Below are positions 38,171 to 49,550 of a stretch of 64,000 nt of DNA, piece by piece (within the stretch, counting starts at the first letter, position 1; each line of letters begins with the position of its first letter). The stretch is taken from contig KK106981.1 of assembly GCA_000611775.1 (NCBI GenBank), positions 7,740,023 to 7,804,022 of the forward strand, in the 5' to 3' direction. This DNA comes from Umbilicaria muhlenbergii (lineage: Eukaryota; Ascomycota; Lecanoromycetes; Umbilicariales; Umbilicariaceae). The notes beneath the pieces were generated by a model that was not told where the DNA came from, did no database searches, and saw only the letters and a program-made list of their open reading frames with translations. The position numbers and the translations under genes are program-made.

Positions 38171-39405
38171 GGTCCACCCCTGTCAGCGGGCTCGTTCTGC
38201 TTGGAATCGGTCAAGACCTGCGTTGTTCTGTAGGGTCCGGTGGCGAAAACATCGAGCCCGAGTCTCCTCGAATTGGATCTGTGACGTCTTTCCTACTCTG
38301 CTCATGGTAAGGGAGTTGAAAGTATCTCAAAAATAGCTACAGAAATAGACGCCCAGAACCTCCCTTTTGCAGGCGCAGTACTCGTACCTCCTGAGCGGCA
38401 CAGCCGATGGGACACATGCATCGTACATAAGGCGACAGCGTACCCGAAGGGTCGGGCATGTCTACTCATCAGGCTGTGAGCCCTAAATTTAAGCCTTGAA
38501 ACACACTGCCACTGACCGGACCACCAAGCTGCAGGTGACTGATGCCTTACTCGATAGGCTTGTCGAGCTCAACCGGGGGATGTGATGCCTGCTATGGGTT
38601 CTATCGAGCACTCATGCCGACGCAGCATTGTTGACCACTATTCTTGACGGTCAGGTCCTGTCAGAAACCTCACTGCCGGGAATCGTTGACGAAGATGGTA
38701 TCTGGGATGACTGTTGTTATGCCTACCCGTCGGGAGTTTTCATTCTGCAGCCACGCTAAGATAACCTACCCTACCGTCGATACTGCCCTAGTCGTCTTTA
38801 CTTGACTGTTGCAACAAGCGATACCCACGCTCCCCTCAGCTACTTCGCAGGCGGACGGCTATCCTGTTGGTTGTCAGCGACCACAACCGTCACTGTGGCT
38901 CAATCAGGAGCAATTATCATTGTGGCAAGTCCGATTGCAATTACAGATAGTACAGTAGCAGGCACTCTGAGCAACGTGCCCGCCCTCACTGTCGGCACAA
39001 GTACCATAACTACTGTCTCAAGTTCTGGTTTCTTCAAAGCCACGACCATCACTGTGACGTTGTTTTGGGAACCACCATTGTACACACCGGTCCATCCTGC
39101 CACAGCGATAGCATACATACGTATATTGCACTAATGGCATCCGTGGTGATGGCGGTCATGCCTTGTCTCGTCTCTAGACATTCCAAATTAAATACGTGAT
39201 TGATTTATTACGATGGCAGGGAGAATTGATTTGACTGCCAAGAGCGATAAATGTAACGAATCAAAGAGACGCGGCCGCATTATATTCACGGTAGGTGGCG
39301 CTTGCCAAACAGGGTGTAAGGCTATAAGGCTGATAATTACCATGTTTTAGTATGCTATTCGAAGCACCTCTTACTTAAGTCCACGAACTTCCACAACCCA
39401 TACAA
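38171..39405. other. Intergenic, 1.2 kb
   Basis: A 110-codon Thr/Val-rich frame at 38802-39134 has no recognised domain; it might be a fragment of a secreted Ser/Thr-rich protein, but support is weak. Otherwise nothing seen. Confidence 0.4.
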
Positions 39406-42141
39406 ATGCTCGACTGCAAAGCATGCATACGCAGATGCCTTCGTACCATCTTTGGCGATGGATTCCAAATCCCACAATACCGCCAGCAAACCCACGCTTT
39501 CCAGCTACAACAACGATGGCACCAATTGCCCCCACGCATGCACTCTACAGCTGCTGCTGCAGTGCAGAGCCAGGAGCCGCTGTCCACCGTGCCCGTCCGG
39601 CCCTTTCGTTCCACGGGAGTTAACCAGTATGGCGATCAGAGAGTGAATGCCATACGAAGGGGGCAACAATTTAAGACAAAGCACTTGGAAAGGGAGCTAC
39701 CTTATTTGACGGACCCTTTGAAACTCGCAAATCATATACTTGGTCTACTCCGTCGGGATGAACCAAAAAAGGCCCTTGAAATCGTAAGGCTAGCGTCGAG
39801 TAAGCAGGTGCCCTGTACCGTCAGTTGGAATCATCTGGTGGACTACGAAATGAGTAAGGGCTGGGTCACTGGTGCTATGAAGATATACAACGAAGTATGG
39901 GCCCGGTTACTGCATGTGAAGGGCATTGCTAAGAGTCTGGCGTAGATGAAAAAGCGCGCTCAGCCTCCAGACTCCCATACCTACACTATCATACTTCGTG
40001 GCCTTGCCGTGTATAAAGATCATCCGCACTCTCTCATTCGTGCACTGAGCGTCTACAACTCCATGTTCGCACCTAACAGTCCTGTAAAGCCATCGATCAC
40101 CCACAGCAATGCCGTCCTCAAAGTATGTGCCCGTCGCCTTGATATGGACGCCCTCTACGGTATCGCTGCCAAACTACCAACTCACGGAGCAGGTGCTGCA
40201 GACAACCGGACGTTCACCACGATCTTGAATGCCGTCCGTCACGCCGCGTGGACCTTTGATGGGTTTCGGAATATAGGGGAGACTCCTGAAGAGACAGCTG
40301 AACGGAGGCAAAGGGCTGTAATGGAAGGACGAAGGATGTGGGATGACATAATTAGAAGGTGGCGTAAAGGGGATATATGGATTGATGAGGAACTCGTCTG
40401 TGCAATGGGGCGGCTTCTGCTCATTTCGCGCCACCCGCAAGACTTGGACGACGTACTGTCACTGGTTGAGCAGACCATGGCGATACCCCGTGCGATCCCT
40501 CGTCTCAATGCTCCAGAGCGATCATTTGTTGCTCCGGTTCCGGCACGACTGTTCCATAATAGTCCGAAACGACTACCTACTGAAAATGAGCCCGGAATGG
40601 ACAAAAGAGCATCGGAAGAAGAAGAAGAAGAAGAACAAGAACAAGAACAAGAAGAAGAACAACAAGAAGAAGAACAACAAGAAGAAGAAGAGAACAAAAA
40701 AGTTGAAGAAGAGAGACTTACAGAAGAAGCCGAAGCCGAAGAATCAGAAGGCACCGAAGAAAGGGAAGACAGTGTGCGTCTTCGCCAGACCGATCAACCT
40801 CATCAAATCTCGCAGCTCGACGAAGCATCAGAAAGCTTCGGTGCCAATTCTGCAGTCCAGAAGCCCAGCTCCTCACCCGTCCTTTCTGACAGCGAGTTCA
40901 CTCCGGTCGACATAAGCCACACCAGAGTCTTCAACCCCAGGACCCGCACAACCCAACCCCTAGCCTACGTCTGGCCAGGCAACAACACGCTCTCCCTCCT
41001 CATGGACGCCTGCATGGGCATGCGCGCCACCACCGCCGCGCAAGACTACTGGGGCCTCCTTACCGGCGAAGTGTCCGCCGGCGGCCGCGGCATCGTCCCC
41101 GACGCCGAAAACTACTTCATGTACCTCCGCCTGCTCCGGCTCAACCGCGCTAGCCGTCTCGCCGTCGACCTGGTGGAAGAACACCTCGGCAGCGCCGACC
41201 AACATGTTGACAGAAGCGGCATGCTCGCCCTCGGCCCCATGGCCAGCAAGCACGGCTACGACCTCGCCGTGCCCAAAACGTTTCGTATCGCCATGAGCGC
41301 CTGCGTGCGCGATAAGGCGAATCCGAACGCGCTACACTCGGCGGCGAGGCTGCTGAGGCTTATGCAGGCGCGGCTGCAGGAGCCGGATGTCAAGACGCTG
41401 GGTATGTATTTGGACGTGGCGGCGGCGGCGGGTGTGCGCTCGGAGGTGCGGAGGGGGCGCACGGTGGCGTGGAAGCGGCTATTGGAGGCGATCGATGTAG
41501 CCGAGTTGAGCTTTCGGAATTTGAGGAGTTTGCTTGCTTTTGGGCGTGGGGAGATGGCGCTTGCGGAGGCGGAAGTGCGAGAACGAAAGGAAAGGGATAG
41601 TTTGAAGGGGAAGGTGCCGACGACGATGATGGCGCATGATGAGGATGATGCTCGTGGGCTGGAAGAAGCGCACGATGCTCAGCGGCCGCTGGGGGATTCG
41701 TTGGGCGGGTACCCGGAACGTGCGACACCGCGCAGGGATCGGGTGCCGGATAAGGAACGCGCGGAGGTGATTGACTTGGCGAGAAGGATGGTGTCGGCGT
41801 ATGATCGGGTGTTGGATGGGGGCAAGGAGGAGGCGGGTCGAGCGGTTAGGGCCAGGTGTTTGAATGGGAGGCATACGTGGGCGGCGTATGTTTCCAGGTG
41901 GAAGGGGTTGGGCTGGAGGAAGGGAGAGAGGAGTGTGAGCGAGAGGAAGAGGTTGAGAGCTGAGAGGGCGAAGGAGAAATGGGCGAAGAAGGGGTTTCAG
42001 GGGATGGGGGAAGGGGAAAGCGCGAGAGAAATAGTTGAGGGGAGGGAGGAAGTTAAGGCCATTGAGGAGGGGGAAAGCACGAGGAACGGGTTTGAGGGGG
42101 GGGAAGATGGGGAAAGGCCGAGGGAGGAGGTGGTTGTGTGA
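39406..42141 (+). CDS. Pentatricopeptide-repeat protein, probably mitochondrial
   Basis: Exons 39406-39894 and 39946-42141 (51-base intron) give 894 residues. The N-terminus is Arg/Gln-rich and acid-poor, fitting a mitochondrial leader. Helix-turn-helix repeats are visible: LANHILGLLRRDEPKKALEI, VSWNHLVDYEMSKGWVTGAM, DSHTYTIILRGLAVYKD, ITHSNAVLKVCARRLDMDAL and RTFTTILNAVRHAAWTFDG; more follow after a long insert. PPR proteins bind organelle RNA; the target is unknown. The insert (about residues 385-430) is a Glu/Gln-rich run encoded by a GAA/CAA microsatellite. Around 41310 codon third positions change abruptly from C to G and stay so to the stop. Convergent with NoxR. Confidence 0.83.
40614..40692 (+). 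repeat. GAA/CAA microsatellite inside the PPR gene
   Basis: Interrupted trinucleotide tract (GAA mostly, with CAA/ACA units) encoding an acidic Glu/Gln run. It is in frame, so length changes by whole codons would be tolerated. Confidence 0.9.
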
Positions 42142-42766
42142 TTAGAGTTGTGGATACTCGTTTCGTTGGTGGAGATGATAGTGTAGAGCTCTCTGAGAGG
42201 GATTAATGCTGTATTGCGTCTTTGAGCCATGAAGGATTCTACTCTACTTTGATTGGAACAACTGAGACGAGCACAACTCTCTTGTCAGAAAAAAATTCAA
42301 ATACGAATCGAGTTCCTTTTGAAAATATGAAAACCCGGGAGTGAAAGTCGGATAATTTCGATCCGTAAAAATCGCATGGTTCGTAATTAGAACAAATTCT
42401 CATATGGTCAAACAATCACTCTTCGTGACTCAGATTTCTGGTCTGCATCACATCACATCACCAACTTCCCCCTCTTGCTCGAACCCGTGCAAAGCATCAC
42501 CAACAACCGGCAACCCACCCCGTTCATTCCCGACCTAGCAGGACAGAATCCGCACAGGATAACATCTACTACATACACCTACCAATCACATTACCCGTAC
42601 CCCTACTCGTCCGTCTCTATCGGGTATCCAACCTCCCTCCCACCAACCCCTCCAAAAATCCATACACAAAAAAAATGGATTGTCTTCGATAGCTCGAGCC
42701 CAGCTTAGCCCAGCCCAGTCCAGCTCAGCCCATCACCCCCGCCGTCGTCCTCGCCCTTCCCCACGG
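42142..42766. other. Intergenic between convergent genes
   Basis: AT-richer around 42270-42430, then C-rich toward NoxR. No gene seen. Confidence 0.5.
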
Positions 42767-43102
42767 TCAAACAACCTCCTGCACCCAAACCTACAAACCC
42801 ACCAAATCAGCATCAGCATCAGCATCCCATCCGCCACCCTCCCAACCCAAGCACGAAAAAAAAAANNNNNNNNNNNNNNNNNNNNNNNNNNNNNNCCCCA
42901 CCTCCGCCTCTCCCCCCGTCTCCCCCCCCTTCCCACACATCCCCACCGCCATATCCCAATCATCCCCATCAGCCAGCGTGATGAAATCCCCCTCCTCATC
43001 CCTCATCTTCACCTTCACCCCTTGCCCGATCCCGAACTTCCCCCTTACGCGCCCCACAAAGTCGTCAAACGCCACCGACGCCGTGACGATCATGTAGCGG
43101 AT

Positions 43103-43135
<33 letters not shown>

Positions 43136-44815
43136 ACTCCGGTGCACTTTCACCCGGATGTTGCGCTGCGGGGGGGGCCCCGGCCGGCGGGAGCGGGAGC
43201 GGGAGTGATCGCGGCTGCGGGCACGGGCGTGCGGGGCGCGATGGCGGCGCGAGCGCGCGGGCGGGCTGTTGAGGAGGTCGAAGTGGGCGTCGATGGAATC
43301 GGCCGAATAGAGCGGAATGTCCTCGTCCAGCTCGTCGATGGAGCCGGGCCGGGGGCGCGACCGAGACCGGAGGCGAGTTCGCGACCCGGCCCGCTGCGAC
43401 AGCGACGATGGTGGCGGGGCGGGATCCTTGGAGCGGCGGTGGTGCTGGCGGTACATTTCGTATAGCTCGTCTGGATATTCGTCGATGTCGGCGTCGTCGC
43501 CGTCGTCGCGGCGGCGGAGCGGGGTCGTTTCCATGAAGAGGCGGGCGCGGGAGCGGCGGGCGGGCGGGTCGCGGTCCGAGTGGCTGCTGTTGCTGTAGTA
43601 TTGGGGGCGGCGGGGGCCGCCGGGTTCGGAGGCGGTGCGGGTGGTGCCGAGGCGGGGGAGATCTTTGTTCAGGGCTGGTTTGGAGGGGGATTGCTTGGAG
43701 AGGTCGAGGCGTTCGGGGCGGCTTGGTGGGTTTCGGACTGAGTTGGCACGGCCGGTCATCTGGCCTGGGTTGGTGGGGGGCGATGTTTGGGTGGATGCCG
43801 GGATGGGCCTTATGGGCTGGTCGTGGTCGGGGGGTGGTGTGGGCGGGAACATGTTGCGGTTGATCGGGGGTTCGGATTGCTGTCTTGTCCTGCTTCGAAT
43901 ATCCGGCTTCACAAGATTCGAGGCGGCAAATGAGATGCTGTCGAGTGGACGATCGTCACGGCTGAAGTCAAAGGCGGCAGCCTTATTCCTCTTTATTTCC
44001 GGGCCGGCAAATCCAGTGGATGTGTTGGTATTATCGGACGAAGCTATCAATCGCGCCTTTCCGAGGTAATCTTTCGTTTTGAGATTCTTAACTTTAGCAC
44101 TGTTGGGGCGGTAGACGATGCCCACGGGGATTGAAAACACAGTGTAGCCCTAACGGTGTTAGATTGGGGAATATCCCGAGCGATGAGCCGGAGCGAACCT
44201 CGGCCTGCTCTCTGATAGCTTCATCTATAACATCGTGATCCGGGGTCACCTTCTCTTTGACCGCATAGCTCAGATCTCCCATCCCAGCCTCTTTCTGCTG
44301 CAGGTAAATGTAGCATAGCCCGCGGTTGAACAGTACTTCACACGAGAACAGTTTGAACTTCAAGCCCAGCTGGTCATAGTCGATGTAGGTATTCCCTCTC
44401 AGGTACAGCAACGTATCATTGAAGTTCGCCAGGGCCTCCTCAAAGTCACCGACGAGAAAGTTCGAGACACCCTGCTGGAAGTAGGCAACGGCGAGGTATT
44501 GATCCAAGCGCACCGCCCGCTGGTAACATTCGACCTAGAGTATCATCAGCTTCCCCGTCATATGTCCGCCACCGGGCTCTCGAGTCCACCAACAGCTTTG
44601 TCATGTTCGCCCAAAGTCGCATGGATGACCCCACAGTTGAACAATATCTTCGAGGTGTCTGCGATACTGTCGAAGGCTTTGAGTGACTCGTCAAACTCAT
44701 TGTTGTCGTAGTGCGTAATGGCCTGAACCCAAGTCTCGATTTCCTAAGCCACCCAATGCGTCAGCACCAAAGCGTCCCCTCGAGTCCATTGCACCCTCAC
44801 CTGCTTGAGCGACAT
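42767..44815 (-). CDS. noxR: NADPH oxidase regulator NoxR (p67phox-like), interrupted by assembly gap
   Basis: Exons 44815-44801 (five codons), 44743-44594, 44534-44199, 44149 to the gap, and a last exon 42790-42767. The N-terminal tetratricopeptide repeats are plain: EIETWVQAITHYDNNEFDES, ILFNCGVIHATLGEHDKAVE, VAYFQQGVSNFLVGDFEEAL, FNRGLCYIYLQQKEAGMGDL, as in p67phox, followed by FSIPVGIVYRPN (activation-domain region). A disordered Arg/Pro/Ser-rich middle leads to a PB1 domain (NIRVKVH, DDIRYMIVTASVAFDDFVGR, KVKMRDEEGDFITLADGDDW). NoxR binds Rac and activates NoxA/B for hyphal differentiation. At least 585 codons precede the gap; the last seven residues VWVQEVV follow a TAG acceptor beyond it. 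Confidence 0.9.
42866..42895. other. Assembly gap (30 N)
   Basis: A run of 30 N directly after a 10-base A run, inside the NoxR gene. It probably hides the last few codons of the PB1 exon and the donor of the final intron; the true length may differ. Confidence 0.99.
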
Positions 44816-46909
44816 GACTTTGGCCTCCAGCTGTCGAGGATGCCAGCGTTGTCTTTGTGTTACTGCAGTCCTATCGCCTAGGCTCACCCTGGGCGGTCAA
44901 GATAATATGCTTCCCTGCCCAGGAATCTTCAATGGCGGATCGAGACGTCGTCGTGCAGGGCTACCGACGTTGACTGTGGTGTTCGGCGGTTAAAACAGCT
45001 CGTCAAGGCCACACACTTCCTTGAGCATTACGGTCCGCGGCTGCGATGCAGTCCGGCACGTCGATTGATGTCCTGCACCTCGCGCCGATCGCTTATGGCC
45101 AGCAGTAAGGTTGGTACCGATCGAAGAAGCAGAATCAGCATCAATTGACAGTCGGGAAGGAACCGACTCCTGGTCGACAATGATGGCACTCGCGGCACAC
45201 AAGAGAGTCAACGGATTGAACAGCTGATCCAAGACGGCAGCGAGGCGGGAGGGGGCCGGGGTCGGGGACGAGAGGACGAAGCCAGCGCGTAGAGAAGAGC
45301 GTGGAGCCAGGCGATGCCAAATGGCCAGACGAGTTGGGTGTTGAAGTGCTTGCATGTCCGGGCGTGTCTGGGCGTGTCTGGGCGTGCCTTTGGCCTGACG
45401 AGCCTGGCTTGCATGAGGGCGATCCCGTAGCGTCGACAGCAGCGGCGATGACTGGTCGGACGCACATGGCGTCGCAGCCTGGCCCTGCGTTTCGGTAGGG
45501 GTCACGGCCTGAGTGCCCGTGTTCGATTGGATCGTCTTGCTGCCGGCCATGCACCACCCGCATTAATAATAGAACGCCTGCCAACCCTGGCGCTCGACAT
45601 CATGGCGCTTGCTCACTTCTCATGTAGCAAACATCCTCGATCGTTCATCTTCCTTCTGCCATCTTCAACATCTACGAACGGTCGACAACGTCAGGCGTCA
45701 CTCTTGCGAAAAGCTTCCAATCGATGATCCGAGGACGAAACAGCTATGGAACCACCACTGGAGCTACCCTTCATTGTTCGCGGCGGGTTCTCGACCTGCT
45801 GCACACACGCCGTCATGCATCCCGCCCGACCTTGACCGGAAGCGAGACAGTCTCAGCCTCACCCCGTCTGCCCCTCACCCCCTCACCCTTCATTTCACGC
45901 CTCTGGCCACGTCATCATCGTGTGCTCCCCCGTGTCCCCTTCGTGTCCCCTTCATCTCTTCATCTCTTCGAGACGAACAATGCCCCTTCGCAGTCAACAG
46001 TGATGATGATCCTCAACTCTCAGCCGGCTGTGACCGCTGCTGTGACGGCAAAGCCCACCCCACATCGCTCCACCCTGTTCTCTCCCTTCAGTGCAATACC
46101 TCGCGCACCAGATTGCCGGCACCTTCTCGGGCACCATAGGCGTCTCTGGCCCTACATGGCACGAATGGCACCGGCAGTGACATGCGAATGTAGATTACTC
46201 TATTTCGAGCTACCTAGGCAGATGCGGAGGCAGTGACACCACCCCCACTACCGTCCCCGTCATGCCTATGAAAAGCCATCGAAAGCCAACATGTAATAAG
46301 CGAGGACCCACGTGGGACACCCCACGCCCCCCCAAAGTCGCCAAGTCCATCCCGTGTAAATAATGCCCATGGGAGCGGCAGTCTTCGATGAATGGCGTGT
46401 GCCCGTGTGCGGCCGAAGACCCCGTCCCCTCGGTGCTGCTGGCGCCGTGATACATGCACCTCCCAGATCCCGCCCCCCGCCGTGACAAGCAGAAACCCCG
46501 GCGCAATGCAACGCAAAATGCCCGATTTGACAAGGAAACACCCGTGTTGCGCTCTATCGTCGTGCCGTCCCTTCCCTGGCCATGCTTGCATCCGAGCCAC
46601 TCGATGCAGCGATGAGGCAGGCCACCAATCCCAACCCAACGCTCGCCAGGAGTCACAGGACCGTACAGGAAGTGCTGGAAGACCTGTCACAGATGAGCTT
46701 GTCAGTCTTCGCTCCCTCCAGTGTTGTCAGTCGCGCCGTCGATTGCATTGCCTCCCTCGTCGTCCTGGTCGTCGTCTTCATCTGCATCCGACGCCGATGA
46801 CTCCTCTTCTTCCCTTTAATAGCGAAACCTAGTCAGACTGCGGGATACCGAGGTCGGTCACGAGCGACGGGGGCAGAGGGCAGATTCGGGAGAATGTGGG
46901 CCACAAGAC
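44816..46909. other. Intergenic, 2.1 kb, upstream of NoxR
   Basis: Several overlapping frames (for example 44990-45550 minus, 45609-46139 plus) have no domains and compete on both strands. A small tandem GGGCGTGTCT repeat lies at 45360-45390. Pyrimidine-rich at 45850-46000. No gene that I can support. Confidence 0.45.
45360..45390. repeat. Short tandem GGGCGTGTCT repeat
   Basis: Three consecutive copies of a 10-base unit, the last one degenerate. Confidence 0.7.
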
Positions 46910-48559
46910 TTACCATCGTTGCGCTTCGATCCTCCGCACCCACCGCGCCGTGATCTTCAACCTTTCCCGCACCCGTGTCGTCGGCAGGAGCTTGTACTTC
47001 TCCTCGTCGGCGATGGGGAGAATACTGGCAAACCAATAAGGGAACAGCGCCGGATCTTCGGGCGGAGGCCCGTAGGCGGCTATCACTCGTTCACGTAGCC
47101 AAGGCGCCGAGGCGGCGCGCATGTTGCTGATAAAGGTGATGCCTACTTGAAGCAGCTCCCTTGTTGACAGGCGGTCGAGCTGGGAGAGCGAATCGTTCGT
47201 CGGCGATGCAGGTTGACTCGTCTCCGAAGCTTCGAACTGTTCTTCCTCGGCCAATGATACATCATCGATCCGCTCGATGTTGCCAACAGTGTATCCATCG
47301 ATCATGCCGTAGTCTTTGACCCTGAACCTTGACACGCCAACAGTCTCAATCAGGCTTCGCCCATCCGGCATCAATTCCATACTGACGATATGCAGCAGCG
47401 TGCCGTAACGCATAAATTGAGTAGGGCCCAGTTCGCCCGGCACCTCAGCCCGACGGTTGTACATCATCATCATACCAAACTTGCGGTCACCACTTTCAAT
47501 GGCACGTCGTATCATGAGCCGGTACCTCGGCTCGAAGACGTGGAGGAAGGTAGGCATTGAAGGGAAGGCCAGAGTGCATACAAAAAGTGGAACATTTCTT
47601 TCCCCACTGACCATGGCCTCCTCTTGAGCCTGCGCATCTTCCCTTGCAGCGACAAGATCCGGGCACAAGCCCGTCAGCAGTCTCGTCAAGCACTTGTTGC
47701 TGGCTACGTCCTTGACACCGGGCGGCATTGGGAGATTGCGACGACAAATGGGGCAAAGGTCGGAATGGTCGAGAACACGAGCAACGCAATTTCGACAGAA
47801 GGTATGCCCGCACGAAGTCGTCAGAGGATCTAGCAAGAGAGCATAGCAGACCTGGCAGTCCAACTCGCTCCGCGTTGCTTCTTTGAGGTGGTCCAGCATG
47901 GCGAAGTCCAGATGTTGATAGCTGTCTCCCCTCGGTGACAGATACGATACCTCCGAGTCGTACCTCAGTTCGCCAATCTCCGCCATTGTGTACGTCGCCA
48001 CTAGCCTTCCGCCATTGAGAATCCGCGAGTGGGGGGCATCCTTTTCGGCCGAGCTGTCGACAATGTTCCTCCAGTGTGTCCGCTCGTCCAGGAGCAGAGG
48101 GGTGTCACTCGTAAAGGGTCTGTAATGTGCGATCTCGATCCCGATCCTTTCCATGATTTTGCTCAGCGTCACGTCAAGACTGCAGTCCCCCATGGAGTGA
48201 TCCCGGCCGCAATCGTGGAAGGGGCATGTGAAGCCCTCTTGTCGGTTCGAAGCCATCGGGTACGTGATGTGCTCTCTTCGGTGCAGGGCTGGCAAACATT
48301 TGCGACATAGTGAATTGCCGCAGGGTAAGGTCATCGGCGTGCGGAGTGGAAGGGAGCATTGGGAGCACTGGACCAGGCGCACGATGGCTCGGGCGTCGGT
48401 GTGGGCGTTGAGACCTGGCGTAGTGGGACCTTTTTTCTCTCGGTTGAGAGCATCATCGCCCATCAAGTCGACCGGGTCCCGTGGCTGACCCTGGGGCTGC
48501 CCCTCGGTGCTGTGCCCTGCGACAGGTAGAGAGATTCCCAATCCAGCAAAGAGGCTCAT
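46910..48559 (-). CDS. Double-RING, LON-substrate-binding-domain protein (LONRF-like)
   Basis: A single exon of 549 residues. A first zinc-binding block (about 64-120) reads CSQCSLPLRTPMTLPCGNSL and continues with CRKCLP and a CPFHDCGRDH pair. A canonical RING at about 236-275 reads CQVCYALLLDPLTTSCGHTF, CRNCVARVLDHSDLCPICRR. From about 320 the Lon N-terminal (substrate-binding) domain starts at VPLFVCTLAFPSMPTFLHVF with EPRYRLMIRRAIESGDRKFG. No AAA+ or protease domain follows, so this is an E3-ligase-like protein, not Lon. Substrates are unknown. The stop TAA overlaps a TGGTAAGT that resembles a donor; a spliced version adds only a few residues. The final codons are G-ending. Confidence 0.9.
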   Translation of the reverse strand: MSLFAGLGISLPVAGHSTEGQPQGQPRDPVDLMGDDALNREKKGPTTPGLNAHTDARAIVRLVQCSQCSLPLRTPMTLPCGNSLCRKCLPALHRREHITYPMASNRQEGFTCPFHDCGRDHSMGDCSLDVTLSKIMERIGIEIAHYRPFTSDTPLLLDERTHWRNIVDSSAEKDAPHSRILNGGRLVATYTMAEIGELRYDSEVSYLSPRGDSYQHLDFAMLDHLKEATRSELDCQVCYALLLDPLTTSCGHTFCRNCVARVLDHSDLCPICRRNLPMPPGVKDVASNKCLTRLLTGLCPDLVAAREDAQAQEEAMVSGERNVPLFVCTLAFPSMPTFLHVFEPRYRLMIRRAIESGDRKFGMMMMYNRRAEVPGELGPTQFMRYGTLLHIVSMELMPDGRSLIETVGVSRFRVKDYGMIDGYTVGNIERIDDVSLAEEEQFEASETSQPASPTNDSLSQLDRLSTRELLQVGITFISNMRAASAPWLRERVIAAYGPPPEDPALFPYWFASILPIADEEKYKLLPTTRVRERLKITARWVRRIEAQRW

Positions 48560-49550
48560 CCAAGATTATCTTTGTAGAGCTCGCTCCGACGACTCCATGC
48601 GAGTGAGAAAGGACTTTCCACGTGAAGGGTGAGGCTGAGAAGTCGTCGAGCTCGGATGCTCGATTCCACCTCGGGCTCGTGACACTCCAGAGGATGATGT
48701 ATGCAAGTTGGGCGTACCTTATGCGACGCCGGATTGCAGCGCCACTACTGCGGCGACTAGAGCGGATGTAGGGCTGTCGTCGAAGGCAAAGGATCTCGAT
48801 CAGATAAGCGTGCTGAGGTTTATCTTATCCTACTGTTGCTTAGTGTCGGTAGGAGGTGGGCGGTGGGAGCAAATGGTAATGGATTGCAGACAGTGCGGTT
48901 GAGACGACCGAGGGCAAGAGATGCAGCGGAGTTTATTGGATGTATAGCAGAATTCACGATGCAAGGGTAGTGGTAGATGAGCGGCGCTAGAGTCCAGAAT
49001 CAACGACGTATAGACTCGGGACATTTTGTGTGTATGGATCAGATGGAGGGAACTCTACTGTCGGGACAAATCAGCGCCATGCCCACGGAATGCGCTGAGC
49101 CCGGGTTTAGCTTGGGTGCTTGGATGCTTGGGTGCTGGGTGCTGGGTGCTGGGTGCTGGGTGCTGGGTGTCCAGGTGCTGGGTGTCCGGGTGTCTGGGTG
49201 TCCGGGTGTCTGGGTGTCCGGGTGTCTGGGTGTCCGGGTGTCTGGGTGTCTGGATGCTGGGGAGAGCCAGGATGGATGAGGTAGGGATGGAACAGAACGT
49301 GAAAGCAACGCGGAGAGAGAGTGTGTTGTTTGTGCTGGAGGCCTGTAAGACTGCCGGTGAGAGCGCGAGGGCGAGGGCGAAAGCGAAAGCGCGAGCGTGG
49401 GGGAGAGTTCAGGCGAGTTTAGCGACGCTGTGGCAGGTGCACCGTGTGCGCTGGAAGGGTCGATGTTCTGCCGTTTTCCATCAACGTGACGATCGGCCTC
49501 TTGTATGTAGAACACATCGACAGCTCCACTCCTCCTTCTCATTGGCGCAC
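48560..49550. other. Intergenic with minisatellite
   Basis: Upstream region of the RING/LON gene. Apart from the G-rich minisatellite and a GCGAGGGCGAAAGCG-type repeat near 49365-49400, no gene is seen. Confidence 0.5.
49112..49261. repeat. G-rich minisatellite, GGGTGCT / GGGTGTC units
   Basis: About 150 bases of tandem 7-8-base units: GGGTGCT(T) units first, then alternating GGGTGTCT and GGGTGTCC. GGG runs recur every 7-8 bases on the plus strand, a spacing compatible with G-quadruplex formation. Confidence 0.9.

Noticed and set aside
42680-43465. Plus-strand frame reading through the N gap
   Set aside because: Antisense to NoxR, whose PB1 domain is clear on the minus strand.
44990-45550. 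186-codon minus frame upstream of NoxR
   Set aside because: No domain, overlaps equally long frames on the other strand and contains a short tandem repeat.
46833-46909. Extra 3' exon of the RING/LON gene after a TGGTAAGT donor
   Set aside because: The unspliced stop TAA sits at the same place and the alternative adds only a few unconserved residues.
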